A stretch of DNA of 64,000 bases from UBA4742 sp963773335 (GTDB taxonomy: Bacteria; Actinomycetota; Acidimicrobiia; Acidimicrobiales; Acidimicrobilacustridaceae): NCBI GenBank assembly GCA_963773335.1, contig CAVZAT010000004.1, positions 248,001-312,000 on the forward strand, read 5' to 3'. Shown here in pieces: positions 38,311 through 47,663 of the stretch. Each line of letters begins with the position of its first letter. The stretch's first letter is position 1. The notes beneath the pieces were generated by a model. It did no database searches. It was given only the letters and a program-made list of their open reading frames with translations, and was not told where the DNA came from. The position numbers and the translations under genes were made by a program.

Positions 38311-40303
38311 TCCCTCGACGACGTTTCGCACAGAACTGCAGACGCTTCGAGAACAGATCCTCGACGCGATCGAGGCGCATCGGGCTTCGACCTTCGAGGA
38401 GGGGGTTCGGCTCTACGAGGAACTCGTGGCTGCCGTTCTCGACCGATTCAAGGAGCTTGGCGACCGAGCTGGTCGCCCACAGCTCGGGCTCTTCAACTAC
38501 TACGGCCAGGAGATGCAGTGGCTCGAGGATGACATCCGATCGTTTGTCGATCGAGCAGTGGCATCCGGAGTCGCCGACATCGAACGGACTGCACTCGGCC
38601 TTCTCTACAGACTCCTCAGTCTTGCGTTCGAGCGACGCGAGCCAAATGCGTTCGGTCAGGTGCTCCAAGTGCAGGAGTTCGCCTACTTCAGGGCGAAGGG
38701 ATCGATGCAGCAGCAAGCCTGGGAGCGCTTCCGCGGCGGACTCCTCCTGCAGCTTGAGAACTTCGCAGACTTCACGATCGGCCGCAGGATCTCAAAGGAT
38801 CCTTCAGCGCGTGTTTTCGCGGAGCGTCTAATCGTCACTCTGTCGAATCTCGCTCGCCAGGCTATCGACGCACGATCCGCCGATGACCTCGCCGGATGCG
38901 TAGCTACCCTCCGCCGAGCACTGTCGACCTCGCTGAGACTCGCCGACGACGAACACGAATCCATGAGGTCGATCAGAGCCTTCCGTTCGTCAGCGTCTCT
39001 TGGATTGGTCGTGTACCTGCTATTGCTCCGTGGCTCCGAGCGAATCGACCCTCCTGAAACGGAGGGGCTGCTCAAGGTCCTCGACGGGGCCGGCGTACCT
39101 GCCTCCTGGGCGGGCTTTATGATCGCCAGCCAAGATGTCGGAGCCGATCGCTTCGGCTGGCTGCAGTGGGAGACGAGCCTCCGCGATGAGCGCGTCGGCG
39201 TCATTACCTTTGAGCGCTACATCGATCTCGCATTCGCCCGCGAACTACTTGAGGGTCGCGTATCCGAACCGCTCAATTCCACCGCCCAAGGGGCCAGCGA
39301 TCTCCGCTACACGTTGGAGCGTCTGACTCAGGCGGTTGACGAACTGCTCTCGACCGAGCAGTGGGACTGGCTGGCAACCACAGAGTTGCGATCACGAAGG
39401 GAGCCGGTGCTTTCGGAACTGAACGCGGCCATCGAAAACGACATCCGCGATGACGAGGACCAACTGATCTCGCTTCCGCTCGAGAGCAAGCGGATCCAGA
39501 AGTTCGTCGATGCGGTCCAGAACCAATGGACAGACCGAGGGGGGCTTCGTCGGCTGTTCACCGAGCGGCAGTCCGAACTGTCGGCGACCCCTGAGTCGGT
39601 AAACGACCCGGCCAAGGCCCCGGATGAGTTCGGGCTGAGTCAGCTCGTTCCAAAGGAGTACTTCGCCACCACGCGCGTGCACGCCGAGCCAGACGACCTC
39701 GGACGAGAATTCGGGATCGCTCTCGTCCGAGGCGAGGACGTCCAGCTCCTCGCGACCATCAGCTCCGTTCTTCCACATCTGACTGTCCAATCCGACCAGT
39801 TCGCTGATGCGGTACGAGCCGCCGCAACCAGACTTCGCAAGCTGGGACGAGACCCCACGATTCTCCTGCTGAACTCGTGGCGCCTCGCAGATCTCCTCGG
39901 GATTGGAATCGTCCGGGTCGACGCCGATGAGCCAGCCGATTTCGACGGAACGCCCACCATGCTCCGATACACCGAAGCCGACCTGACGTGTGTCGTCGCA
40001 GACTTCTCGGTCGCGGCTGTGATCGATTGGTGGCCAGAGATCGCACAGCGCGACGGCGACCAGGTGGTAGCGGGTGGCCGCCTGGCGGTCGGGGTCGAGG
40101 TACTCACGGAGCAGAAGGCCGCGGACATGGCACAGAGCCGGCCGGAGATACTCCGTCGCGATGATGACGAGGCCTACCCAACTGAGCTTGCAGTTCGACG
40201 CCTGCGGCAACAGGTGGTCGCTCGAGCATTCGAGCGCTTCTCGGTGAGCACTGGGCCGGCCGACGCCGGCGAGGTGATTCACGTCGAGGGTCTGAGTGAT
40301 TAG
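38303..40303 (+). CDS. Unrecognised 666-residue protein paired with the membrane protein
   Basis: This long intact protein of unknown family starts MTSPSTTFRTELQTLREQIL. Its first 350 residues look helical (LGLFNYYGQEMQWLEDDIRS, ALGLLYRLLSLAFERREPNA, VVYLLLLRGSERI). The last third has alternating hydrophobic strands (LGREFGIALVRGEDVQLLAT, DPTILLLNSWRLADLLGIGI, LTCVVADFSVAAVIDWWPE) and ends with a helix RRLRQQVVARAFERFSV. I see no catalytic signature. Its start lies inside the membrane-protein gene. GC content is visibly lower than in the backbone genes. Function unknown; the setting suggests a defence or maintenance role. Confidence 0.6.
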   Translation: MTSPSTTFRTELQTLREQILDAIEAHRASTFEEGVRLYEELVAAVLDRFKELGDRAGRPQLGLFNYYGQEMQWLEDDIRSFVDRAVASGVADIERTALGLLYRLLSLAFERREPNAFGQVLQVQEFAYFRAKGSMQQQAWERFRGGLLLQLENFADFTIGRRISKDPSARVFAERLIVTLSNLARQAIDARSADDLAGCVATLRRALSTSLRLADDEHESMRSIRAFRSSASLGLVVYLLLLRGSERIDPPETEGLLKVLDGAGVPASWAGFMIASQDVGADRFGWLQWETSLRDERVGVITFERYIDLAFARELLEGRVSEPLNSTAQGASDLRYTLERLTQAVDELLSTEQWDWLATTELRSRREPVLSELNAAIENDIRDDEDQLISLPLESKRIQKFVDAVQNQWTDRGGLRRLFTERQSELSATPESVNDPAKAPDEFGLSQLVPKEYFATTRVHAEPDDLGREFGIALVRGEDVQLLATISSVLPHLTVQSDQFADAVRAAATRLRKLGRDPTILLLNSWRLADLLGIGIVRVDADEPADFDGTPTMLRYTEADLTCVVADFSVAAVIDWWPEIAQRDGDQVVAGGRLAVGVEVLTEQKAADMAQSRPEILRRDDDEAYPTELAVRRLRQQVVARAFERFSVSTGPADAGEVIHVEGLSD

Positions 40304-40363
40304 AAATGGAATGAGTTCGGTCGCCCCTGATCGACCGCCGAGTTGAGTCTCCTCGAAATCGTT

Positions 40364-40391
40364 CGCTGACAAATCGCTGACAAGCGACACA
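40364..40391. repeat. Imperfect 27-bp direct repeat, right end of element
   Basis: CGCTGACAAATCGCTGACAA followed by GCGACACA contains the unit CGCTGACAA twice and matches the repeat at 12164-12192 in 23 of 27 positions, same strand. Its final 18 bases also occur exactly at 11944-11961. It lies about 60 bp from the tRNA end, where integrase arm sites are expected. Confidence 0.55.
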
Positions 40392-40422
40392 GATCGGGCC
40401 TCGGAGCCGATCCAGAAACTGC

Positions 40423-40450
40423 ACTGACCAGCACTTTCGTGCTGGTCAGT
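40423..40450. terminator. Perfect 12-bp hairpin downstream of tRNA-Leu
   Basis: ACTGACCAGCAC and GTGCTGGTCAGT form a 12-bp stem with loop TTTC, four bases beyond the tRNA 3' end on the minus strand. It could terminate the tRNA transcript, but no T run follows. Because a near copy (11994-12019) sits at the same place next to site B, it may instead be part of the element end. Confidence 0.5.
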
Positions 40451-40453
40451 TTG

Positions 40454-40537
40454 TGTCGGAGGGGGGACTTGAACCCCCACGCCCTTGCGGGCACCAGCCC
40501 CTCAAGCTGGCGCGTCTGCCTATTCCGCCACTCCGAC
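40454..40537 (-). tRNA. tRNA-Leu (anticodon GAG)
   Basis: This 84-nt class II tRNA on the minus strand has acceptor stem GTCGGAG / CTCCGAC with discriminator A. The anticodon stem CCAGC/GCTGG encloses the loop TTGAGGG with anticodon GAG (reads CUC/CUU). A long variable arm, GTGCCCGCAAGGGCGT, and T arm GGGGGTTCAAGTCCCCC complete it. No CCA is encoded (CAA follows). Its 3' 21 bases (40454-40474) recur at 12024 and in part at 7105, so it is the integration site of the adjacent element and remains intact. Confidence 0.92.
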
Positions 40538-40658
40538 GTGGCTGCTCAGGGGGCCTTTCCACCCCCGACGAGCGAAGAGTCATCCTAGCGCGGCACGGCT
40601 CCCCCTCCGAACCCACACCCGCCGCTGTCCGCCCCGGGCCGCGAGAGGCGACGAGCCG

Positions 40659-42377
40659 CTACTTGCCCGTCGTTCCCGTGGTGCCTGTCGGCGCCTTGAC
40701 CTCGACCTTGTTCACGTCGAAGGTGCCGTCGAGCCGGGGTGAATAGCCGTGCACCCGCTTCGACAGCGCCAGCACCTGCCGGTACGACGCCAAGGGCAGC
40801 ACGGCGTAGTCGGCCATGATCGTGCGCTGGAGGCTCTGGTAGAGCCGTTGGCGCTGAGCCCCGCTCGATGTGGCCGCCGCGGCCCGCAGCTGGGCGTCCA
40901 CCGCCGGGGAGCTGAACGATGTCGAGTTGTCCAGCGAGGTCGAGAGGAACAGCGGCGACAGGTACGCCCCGGCCGAGGGCCACAGACCGACCCAGCCGGT
41001 GCGGAACAGCTGCTGCTTGCCTGTGGTGATGAAGGACTGGTAGGTGGCGAAGGGCTGGGTCACCACCTTCATCGGGATGCCCGCCACCGCCAGCTGGTAT
41101 CCGACCGTGTTGGCCAGGGCCACATCGCGCGGGTCGTCGTCGGTGTCGATCTCGACCATGGGCACCGCCCCGTCCGGGAACGCCTGGGCCACGAGCGCCT
41201 TGGCCACCGCCGTCGAGTACGCGCAGTTCGGTCCGCACGGATCCACCACGGCCCCGGGCACCGCGGCCGGCACCAATCCAGCGCTGGACTCCAGTCCGGG
41301 CAGGATGCCCGAGACCACCGCGTCGCGGTTCACGGCCACGATGATGGCCCGCCGGAACAGCGGGTTGGCAAAGGTCGGGCTGGTCAGGTTGATCCCGAAG
41401 AACTCCTCGGCGCCCAGCGGCGACTGCAACGTGTAGCCGATCCCGCCGCCGCTGGCGCTGGCCTCGAGGTTCGGCGGTACCTGGGCCCAGTCGGCCTGCC
41501 CAGCGTGCACCGCGGCCAGCGCGGCCGTCGCCGTGGGCTCACGGATCAGGTCCACTTCGTCGAGCTCGGCCACCGACCCGGCGCTGCGCACCAGCCGCAG
41601 CGTCTTGCCGTCATCGCCCACCAGTTTGAACGACCCGGATCCTTGAGGGGCGTTCAGCGCGACCGTGGTGGGCGCTCCCCCTGCGGTCGTGCCTGTCGTC
41701 CCCGTCGACGCCAGTTCGTGACCCGGCTTGATGACTGCGTACACCGGCGAGGCCAACAGCAGCGGCAGCTCGGCGTCGGGTGCGGTCGTGGTGATGCGCA
41801 GCGTGCCGTCCCCGGCCGTCAGGCCCGACAACTTCGACGACTTGCCCGCCACCAGGTTGGCGTAGCCCTCGATCACGTCCAGTCGGGCCCCGGCCAGGGT
41901 GCTGTCGCCGGTACGGGCCACCGCCGTCAACGAGGCGATGATGTCGGCCGGCGTGACCGTCGAGCCGTCGGCGAAGCGGGCCTGCGGATCGATGGTGAAG
42001 GTCCAGGTGGTGCCGACCACTGCCGGCGCGGGCACCGTCGTACCCGCCGAACCATTGGTGGCCGGGGCGCCGGTCGTGCCGGGCGACCTGGGGGCGTTCG
42101 ACACCCACTTGGTGGCCAGTGCCGGCACCGCCTGGTTGTTGGTCGGGTCGATCGAGGTCAGCCCACGGTCCAGCAGGTTGACGGCCACCATGTCTGCCAG
42201 GTTGGTGGGCACCACCCGGGTCGGATCCAGCGTGTCCAGCCCCACCACGGCCAACCGCAGCGTGCCCCCGGTGTGGGTGACCGCCGCGCTGCGACCAGAT
42301 GAACCGCTCGAGCAGGCCGAGGCTGTCAGGGCGAGGGCGCCGACCGCCGCCAGGGTCCAGCGCAGCGGCGACCTCAC
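40659..42377 (-). CDS. Oligopeptide-type ABC transporter substrate-binding lipoprotein
   Basis: This is an extracytoplasmic solute-binding protein of family 5 (oligopeptide, nickel and similar), 572 residues and intact. A signal peptide MRSPLRWTLAAVGALALTAS leads to a lipobox ending in Cys-22 (ACSSGSS), so it should be membrane-anchored. Family features include VGLDTLDPTRVVPTNLADMV, TWTFTIDPQARFADGSTVTP and AEEFFGINLTSPTFANPLFR. It has Thr/Gly-rich low-complexity linkers (GTTGTTAGGAPTT). No permease or ATPase gene is adjacent; it lies downstream of secG in the tpiA-side cluster and shares its fold with the lipoprotein at 42755. Ligand unknown. Confidence 0.85.
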   Translation of the reverse strand: MRSPLRWTLAAVGALALTASACSSGSSGRSAAVTHTGGTLRLAVVGLDTLDPTRVVPTNLADMVAVNLLDRGLTSIDPTNNQAVPALATKWVSNAPRSPGTTGAPATNGSAGTTVPAPAVVGTTWTFTIDPQARFADGSTVTPADIIASLTAVARTGDSTLAGARLDVIEGYANLVAGKSSKLSGLTAGDGTLRITTTAPDAELPLLLASPVYAVIKPGHELASTGTTGTTAGGAPTTVALNAPQGSGSFKLVGDDGKTLRLVRSAGSVAELDEVDLIREPTATAALAAVHAGQADWAQVPPNLEASASGGGIGYTLQSPLGAEEFFGINLTSPTFANPLFRRAIIVAVNRDAVVSGILPGLESSAGLVPAAVPGAVVDPCGPNCAYSTAVAKALVAQAFPDGAVPMVEIDTDDDPRDVALANTVGYQLAVAGIPMKVVTQPFATYQSFITTGKQQLFRTGWVGLWPSAGAYLSPLFLSTSLDNSTSFSSPAVDAQLRAAAATSSGAQRQRLYQSLQRTIMADYAVLPLASYRQVLALSKRVHGYSPRLDGTFDVNKVEVKAPTGTTGTTGK

Positions 42378-42396
42378 CCGTGAACCATCGGTCCCG

Positions 42397-42630
42397 CTAC
42401 TTGTCCATCAAGAAGGCGAGTGACACCGACGTGATGGTGAACAGCAGGGAGGCCAAGAGGGTGAGTCGATCGAGGTTCTTCTCCACCACCGTCGATCCAG
42501 CGGCCGTGGCCCCCATCCCGCCGCCGAACATGTCGGACAGGCCTCCGCCCTTGCCGCTGTGGAGCAGGATCAGGAAGATCAGCCCACCACAGATGGCCAC
42601 GTGGACGGTGAGGACGATGATGAGCAGCAC
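42397..42630 (-). CDS. secG: Preprotein translocase subunit SecG
   Basis: This 77-residue protein with two membrane helices assists the SecYE channel. The first helix is IIVLTVHVAICGGLIFLILL followed by the conserved HSGKGGGLSDMFGGG and then a second helix (LLASLLFTITSVSLAFLMD). Length and the GKGGGLSDMFGG loop are diagnostic. It lies between two binding lipoproteins, whereas in most actinobacteria secG directly follows tpiA; the lipoprotein at 42755 therefore separates it from tpiA. The start is GTG. Confidence 0.92.
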   Translation of the reverse strand: MLLIIVLTVHVAICGGLIFLILLHSGKGGGLSDMFGGGMGATAAGSTVVEKNLDRLTLLASLLFTITSVSLAFLMDK

Positions 42631-42754
42631 GACGCCCCCCGGGGGTCGAGACGGCGGACAGGAAACGTACCCAGGCTAGCAGGGGCCACCCTCCCTCAGG
42701 CCATCGCGGAGCGGCGTTCGGGCCCCCAACGCCGTGCACGAACGACCTGGGGCA

Positions 42755-44440
42755 TCAGCTCTTGATTCCCCAGTCCTGCACGTTCCACCACGGCCCGAGG
42801 ATGGCGTTGTCGCCAACCGGGCCGACGACGGACTTCTGCCACAACACGATGTTGGGCAGCGGATCCAGCGGCATGCTGATGGCCGCGCTGGCCGTCAGTG
42901 CGTCCGCCTTCTTGTTGGCCGTGGCCCGAGCCGAGTGGCTGAGGTTGTTGTCGACGGCCGCCAGCTCGGTATCGAGCGTCGGGATGTTGGTCCGGGTCCA
43001 GTTGCCGCCGGTGTACGCGGGTGGGGCCGGAATGTTCGCGCTGCACAGGAGGCTGCAGCGACCCGGGTCGATCGTGGTGATCGCCTGCGGGTACAGGGCC
43101 AACTGGAAGTCGCCCTGGGGCAGCGCCCGGCCGAGCAGCTCATTGCCGGGAAGGTTGGCCACCGCGAGAATGATGCCCACGGTCCCGAGCTGCTTCTGGA
43201 GCGCCCGCTCGATCAGCTCCCGGCGTTCGTTGCCGGTCGTCGATCGAATTGTCAGGGCCAACTCCTGGCCCCCCTTCGAGTAGATGCCGCTCGCGTCCTT
43301 GGTGTAGCCGTCACGGGTCAGCAGCGACTGAGCCTTGGCCACATCCCGCTTGTATCCGGCAAACGCGTCCGGGTTCGAGAAGCTGTTGACGATCGGCGCG
43401 TTGAGCACGTTCAGCGCCGCCGTCACACCCAGCCTGCCGAACAGCGACTTGACGATGGCATTGCGGTCGATCGAGTAGCCGATGGCCTGACGCACCATCG
43501 GGTCGTCGACCGGCGTGACCGCATCGTTCATCCAGATGGCTTCGTAGGAGGCCGTGTCGCCGGTGTAGGACGAGTTTGCCCCGGCGATCCCAGTCCCGAT
43601 CTGGTTCACCACGTCCATCTGAGGCTGCGGGTAGATCATCTTGACCTGGCCCGACTTGAAGGCCTCGAACTCAGTGGCCGTCGTCGCGACGAGTTGGAAG
43701 ACGACCTTGTCCAGGTGCGACTTGTCGGGCCCGTACCACTTCGGGTTCGGAACGAGCGTGAGCGACGAGCCCTTGTCCCACGAGGCCATCATGTAGGGAC
43801 CGCCCGACCAGGCGTAGCCGTCCTTCATGAGGGCGTCCTGATCCTGGCCCTGCAGGATGTGCGCTGGCAGGATGCCGTAGCCACCCCCGAACAGACCCTG
43901 CCACGCCGCGTACGGCTTGGAGAAGGTCACGACCGCAGTGTGGGGATCGCTGTCGTCCACGCCCGAGATGTCGTTGTACCCGGTCTGGTCGTAGATGTTC
44001 TGCCCGTGGTCGATGTGGTCCCACGTATAGGCGAAGTCTGCCGAGGTGATGGGCACCCCGTCGCTCCAGACGGCCTTGGGGTTGATCTTGTAGGTCACGA
44101 CCTGATTCGGCGACGTCACCACCGTCGGTGCACCGGCGAGCAGCACGTTGGGCACGTACTCGTAGCTGCCGTCGGACTGTTTGATGGCGTCGAAGGCTCG
44201 GGGCATGGTGGGGACGTTCGCATCCCAGTAGCCCCAACCTGGACTGGCACACGTGTCGGTCCAGTCCATGCACGACGGCTCCTGCTCTGCTCCGACGGTG
44301 AGCGTTCCTCCCGTCGGGACCGAACTGGGGCTGCTGGCCGGTGCGGTCTTGGTGCCTGAGCTCGAGCAGGCGCCAGCCAGGACCACCAGCGGCAGCAGGA
44401 CGGCACCGAGAAGAGCCCACGGCCCAGGTGTGCGATTCAC
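42755..44440 (-). CDS. Second oligopeptide-type substrate-binding lipoprotein
   Basis: This is a 561-residue family 5 solute-binding protein, intact. The signal peptide GPWALLGAVLLPLVVLAGA is followed by lipobox Cys (ACSSSGTK). Conserved segments are WTDTCASPGWGYWDANVPTM, VVTYKINPKAVWSDGVPITS and DFAYTWDHIDHGQ, the ligand-domain signature of the family. It is inserted between tpiA and secG. With the lipoprotein at 40659 it may serve an ABC importer encoded elsewhere. Regulation is not evident; about 180 bases with no gene separate it from tpiA. Confidence 0.87.
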   Translation of the reverse strand: MNRTPGPWALLGAVLLPLVVLAGACSSSGTKTAPASSPSSVPTGGTLTVGAEQEPSCMDWTDTCASPGWGYWDANVPTMPRAFDAIKQSDGSYEYVPNVLLAGAPTVVTSPNQVVTYKINPKAVWSDGVPITSADFAYTWDHIDHGQNIYDQTGYNDISGVDDSDPHTAVVTFSKPYAAWQGLFGGGYGILPAHILQGQDQDALMKDGYAWSGGPYMMASWDKGSSLTLVPNPKWYGPDKSHLDKVVFQLVATTATEFEAFKSGQVKMIYPQPQMDVVNQIGTGIAGANSSYTGDTASYEAIWMNDAVTPVDDPMVRQAIGYSIDRNAIVKSLFGRLGVTAALNVLNAPIVNSFSNPDAFAGYKRDVAKAQSLLTRDGYTKDASGIYSKGGQELALTIRSTTGNERRELIERALQKQLGTVGIILAVANLPGNELLGRALPQGDFQLALYPQAITTIDPGRCSLLCSANIPAPPAYTGGNWTRTNIPTLDTELAAVDNNLSHSARATANKKADALTASAAISMPLDPLPNIVLWQKSVVGPVGDNAILGPWWNVQDWGIKS

Positions 44441-44620
44441 AAGTCGCCCATCGCTCTACGGGTGGGAACGTCCTCGAGCACGACGGGCGGGGCCGCCATG
44501 GCTGAACGTTGGTCGAATCAACCTCAGACGATAGCACTGGAACAGCACGTGCAGCGCGAGCCTGGGAATGGACCAAGCGTTCCGAGAAGCCCGGCGCCGA
44601 GGACGGAAGCCGCGGACGAC

Positions 44621-45419
44621 CTAGTCGTGGTCGAAGCGGACGATGCGGGCGAACTCCTCGGCGTCGAGGCTGGCACCGCCCACCAGGGCACCGTCGACAT
44701 CGGGCTGGCTCATCAGCTCGGGGGCGTTGTCACCCTTGACCGACCCGCCGTACTGGATCCGCACCGAGGCCGCGGCGTCGGCCCCTGACATCTCGGCCAC
44801 CGTCGCCCGGATCCAGGCGCACACCGTCTGGGCGTCGGCCGCGGTGGCCGTGCGGCCCGTCCCGATGGCCCAGATGGGCTCGTAAGCGACGACCAGATCT
44901 GCGACCTGGCCTGCGGCGACACCGGCCAGGCCGGCGCGGACCTGGCCGGTCACCTTGTCCTGGGTCTGGTCGGCCTCACGTTCGGCCAAACTCTCGCCCA
45001 CGCACAGGATGGGCGTCATCTGATGGGCCAGGACCGCCACCAGCTTGCGATTGATCATCTCGTCGGTCTCGCCGAACAGCTCACGGCGCTCCGAGTGACC
45101 CACGATCACGTAGCGCACGTTCAACTTGGCCAGGAACACCGGCGACACCTCGCCGGTGAACGCGCCCTTCTCCTCCCAATGGCAGTTCTGGGCCCCCAGG
45201 GCGATGTCGATCTTCTCCGACTCGAGGAAGGTCTGGGCGCTGCGGATGTCGGTGAACGGGGGGTGAACGGACACGTCCACCTGGTCCAGGTCCGACGACG
45301 TCAGCAGGTACCGCAGCTTGTCGAGCGTGGCCACCGTCTCCCAGTGGTTGAGGTTCATCTTCCAGTTGCCGCTGATGAGCGGGCGGCGCGCGCCGGGCCC
45401 GTCGGCCGCGGGTGACGGA

Positions 45420-45427
<8 letters not shown>
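44621..45427 (-). CDS. tpiA: Triosephosphate isomerase
   Basis: This enzyme interconverts dihydroxyacetone phosphate and glyceraldehyde 3-phosphate in glycolysis. The 268-residue TIM barrel has substrate-binding Lys in ISGNWKMN, catalytic His in VIVGHSERRELFGE, catalytic Glu in VVAYEPIWAIGTGRTA, and phosphate-binding IQYGGSVKGDNAPEL. The start at 45427 (MPDPSPAADG) overlaps the 3' end of pgk by eight bases, which fixes both the start and the operon order gap-pgk-tpiA. Intact. Confidence 0.95.
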
Positions 45428-46542
<1,115 letters not shown>

Positions 46543-46546
<4 letters not shown>

Positions 46547-47553
46547 TGGTTGGCGGCGCCCACGATCCCGACGAGGTCGACCAGCCGGTTGGAATAGCCC
46601 CACTCGTTGTCGTACCAGCCAAGGATCTTGACCAGGTTGCCCATGGCCATGGTCAGCTTCGAGTCGAAGGTGCACGACGCCGGCGAGCCCACGATGTCGC
46701 TGGAGACCAGCGGATCGTCGCTGTAGACCAGCACGCTGGAGAGCGGCCCGCTGGTGGCCGCGGCCCGGAAGGCGTCGTTGATCTCCTCCACGGTCACGTC
46801 CCGGCCGAGCACACCCACGAAGTCGGTGATCGAGCCGTCTGGGGTGGGCACCCGCAGGGAGGTCCCGTCCAGCTTGCCGTTGAGCGACTGCAGCACCAGC
46901 CCGGTGGCCCGGGCGGCTCCCGTGGAAGCCGGGATGATGTTGATGGCCGCGGCCCGGGCGCGGCGGGCGTCGCTGTGGGGCCCGTCGACCAGGTTCTGAT
47001 CGCCGGTGTAGGAGTGGATCGTGGTCATCAGGCCCTTCTCCACGCCGAAGGCCTGGTCGAGCACCTGCACCATGGGCACGAAGCAGTTGGTGGTGCACGA
47101 GGCGTTCGACACCACCCTGTGGGCGTCGGGGTCGAAGGTGTCGTCGTTGACCCCCACCACGAAGGTGGCGTCGGCACCGGTGGCCGGGGCCGAGATGATC
47201 ACCCGCGGGGCGCCGGCCTCCAGGTGGGCGGCCGCCTTCTCGCGGGCGGTGAAGAAGCCAGTGGACTCCACCACCACGTCGACGCCCAGGTCGCCCCAGG
47301 GCAGGGCCTTGGGGTCGCGCTCGGCGGTGATCTGCAGCAGCGTGCCGTCGACCTCGATGCCCTTGTCGGTGGGCACCACCGAGGCGTCGAGGCGACCCAT
47401 CACCGAGTCGAACTTGAGCAGGTGGGCCATGTCGGCCACGGAACCGAGATCGTTGGCGGACACGATCTCGATGTCGGCCTCCGATTCGCGTACTGCTCGG
47501 AAGAAGTTCCGGCCGATGCGGCCGAATCCGTTGACGCCGACTCGAATGGTCAT
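46543..47553 (-). CDS. gap: Glyceraldehyde-3-phosphate dehydrogenase
   Basis: This 336-residue NAD-dependent enzyme oxidises glyceraldehyde 3-phosphate. NAD-binding IRVGVNGFGRIGRNFFRAV, catalytic Cys in VSNASCTTNC, and the C-terminal SWYDNEWGYSNR-like segment (LGWYDNEWGYSNRLVDLV) are all present. Intact and first of the gap-pgk-tpiA operon. The 110 bp between its start and the divergent glycosyltransferase must carry both promoters; I could not pick out convincing boxes. Confidence 0.95.
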
Positions 47554-47663
47554 GTGCTGCTGCCTCCCTGATGACGGCGAACTGCCGAACGGTTGGCCCT
47601 ATCCGATCATGTCGGACGAGACCCTGCCAGTCCGAGGGCGTCGGCCATCGCTAGAATACGGTT

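Noticed and set aside
40453..40746. Small plus-strand frame beginning MSEGGLEPPRPCGHQPLKL
   Set aside because: This is the well-known spurious translation across the reverse of a tRNA-Leu gene; the tRNA is real, the protein is not.
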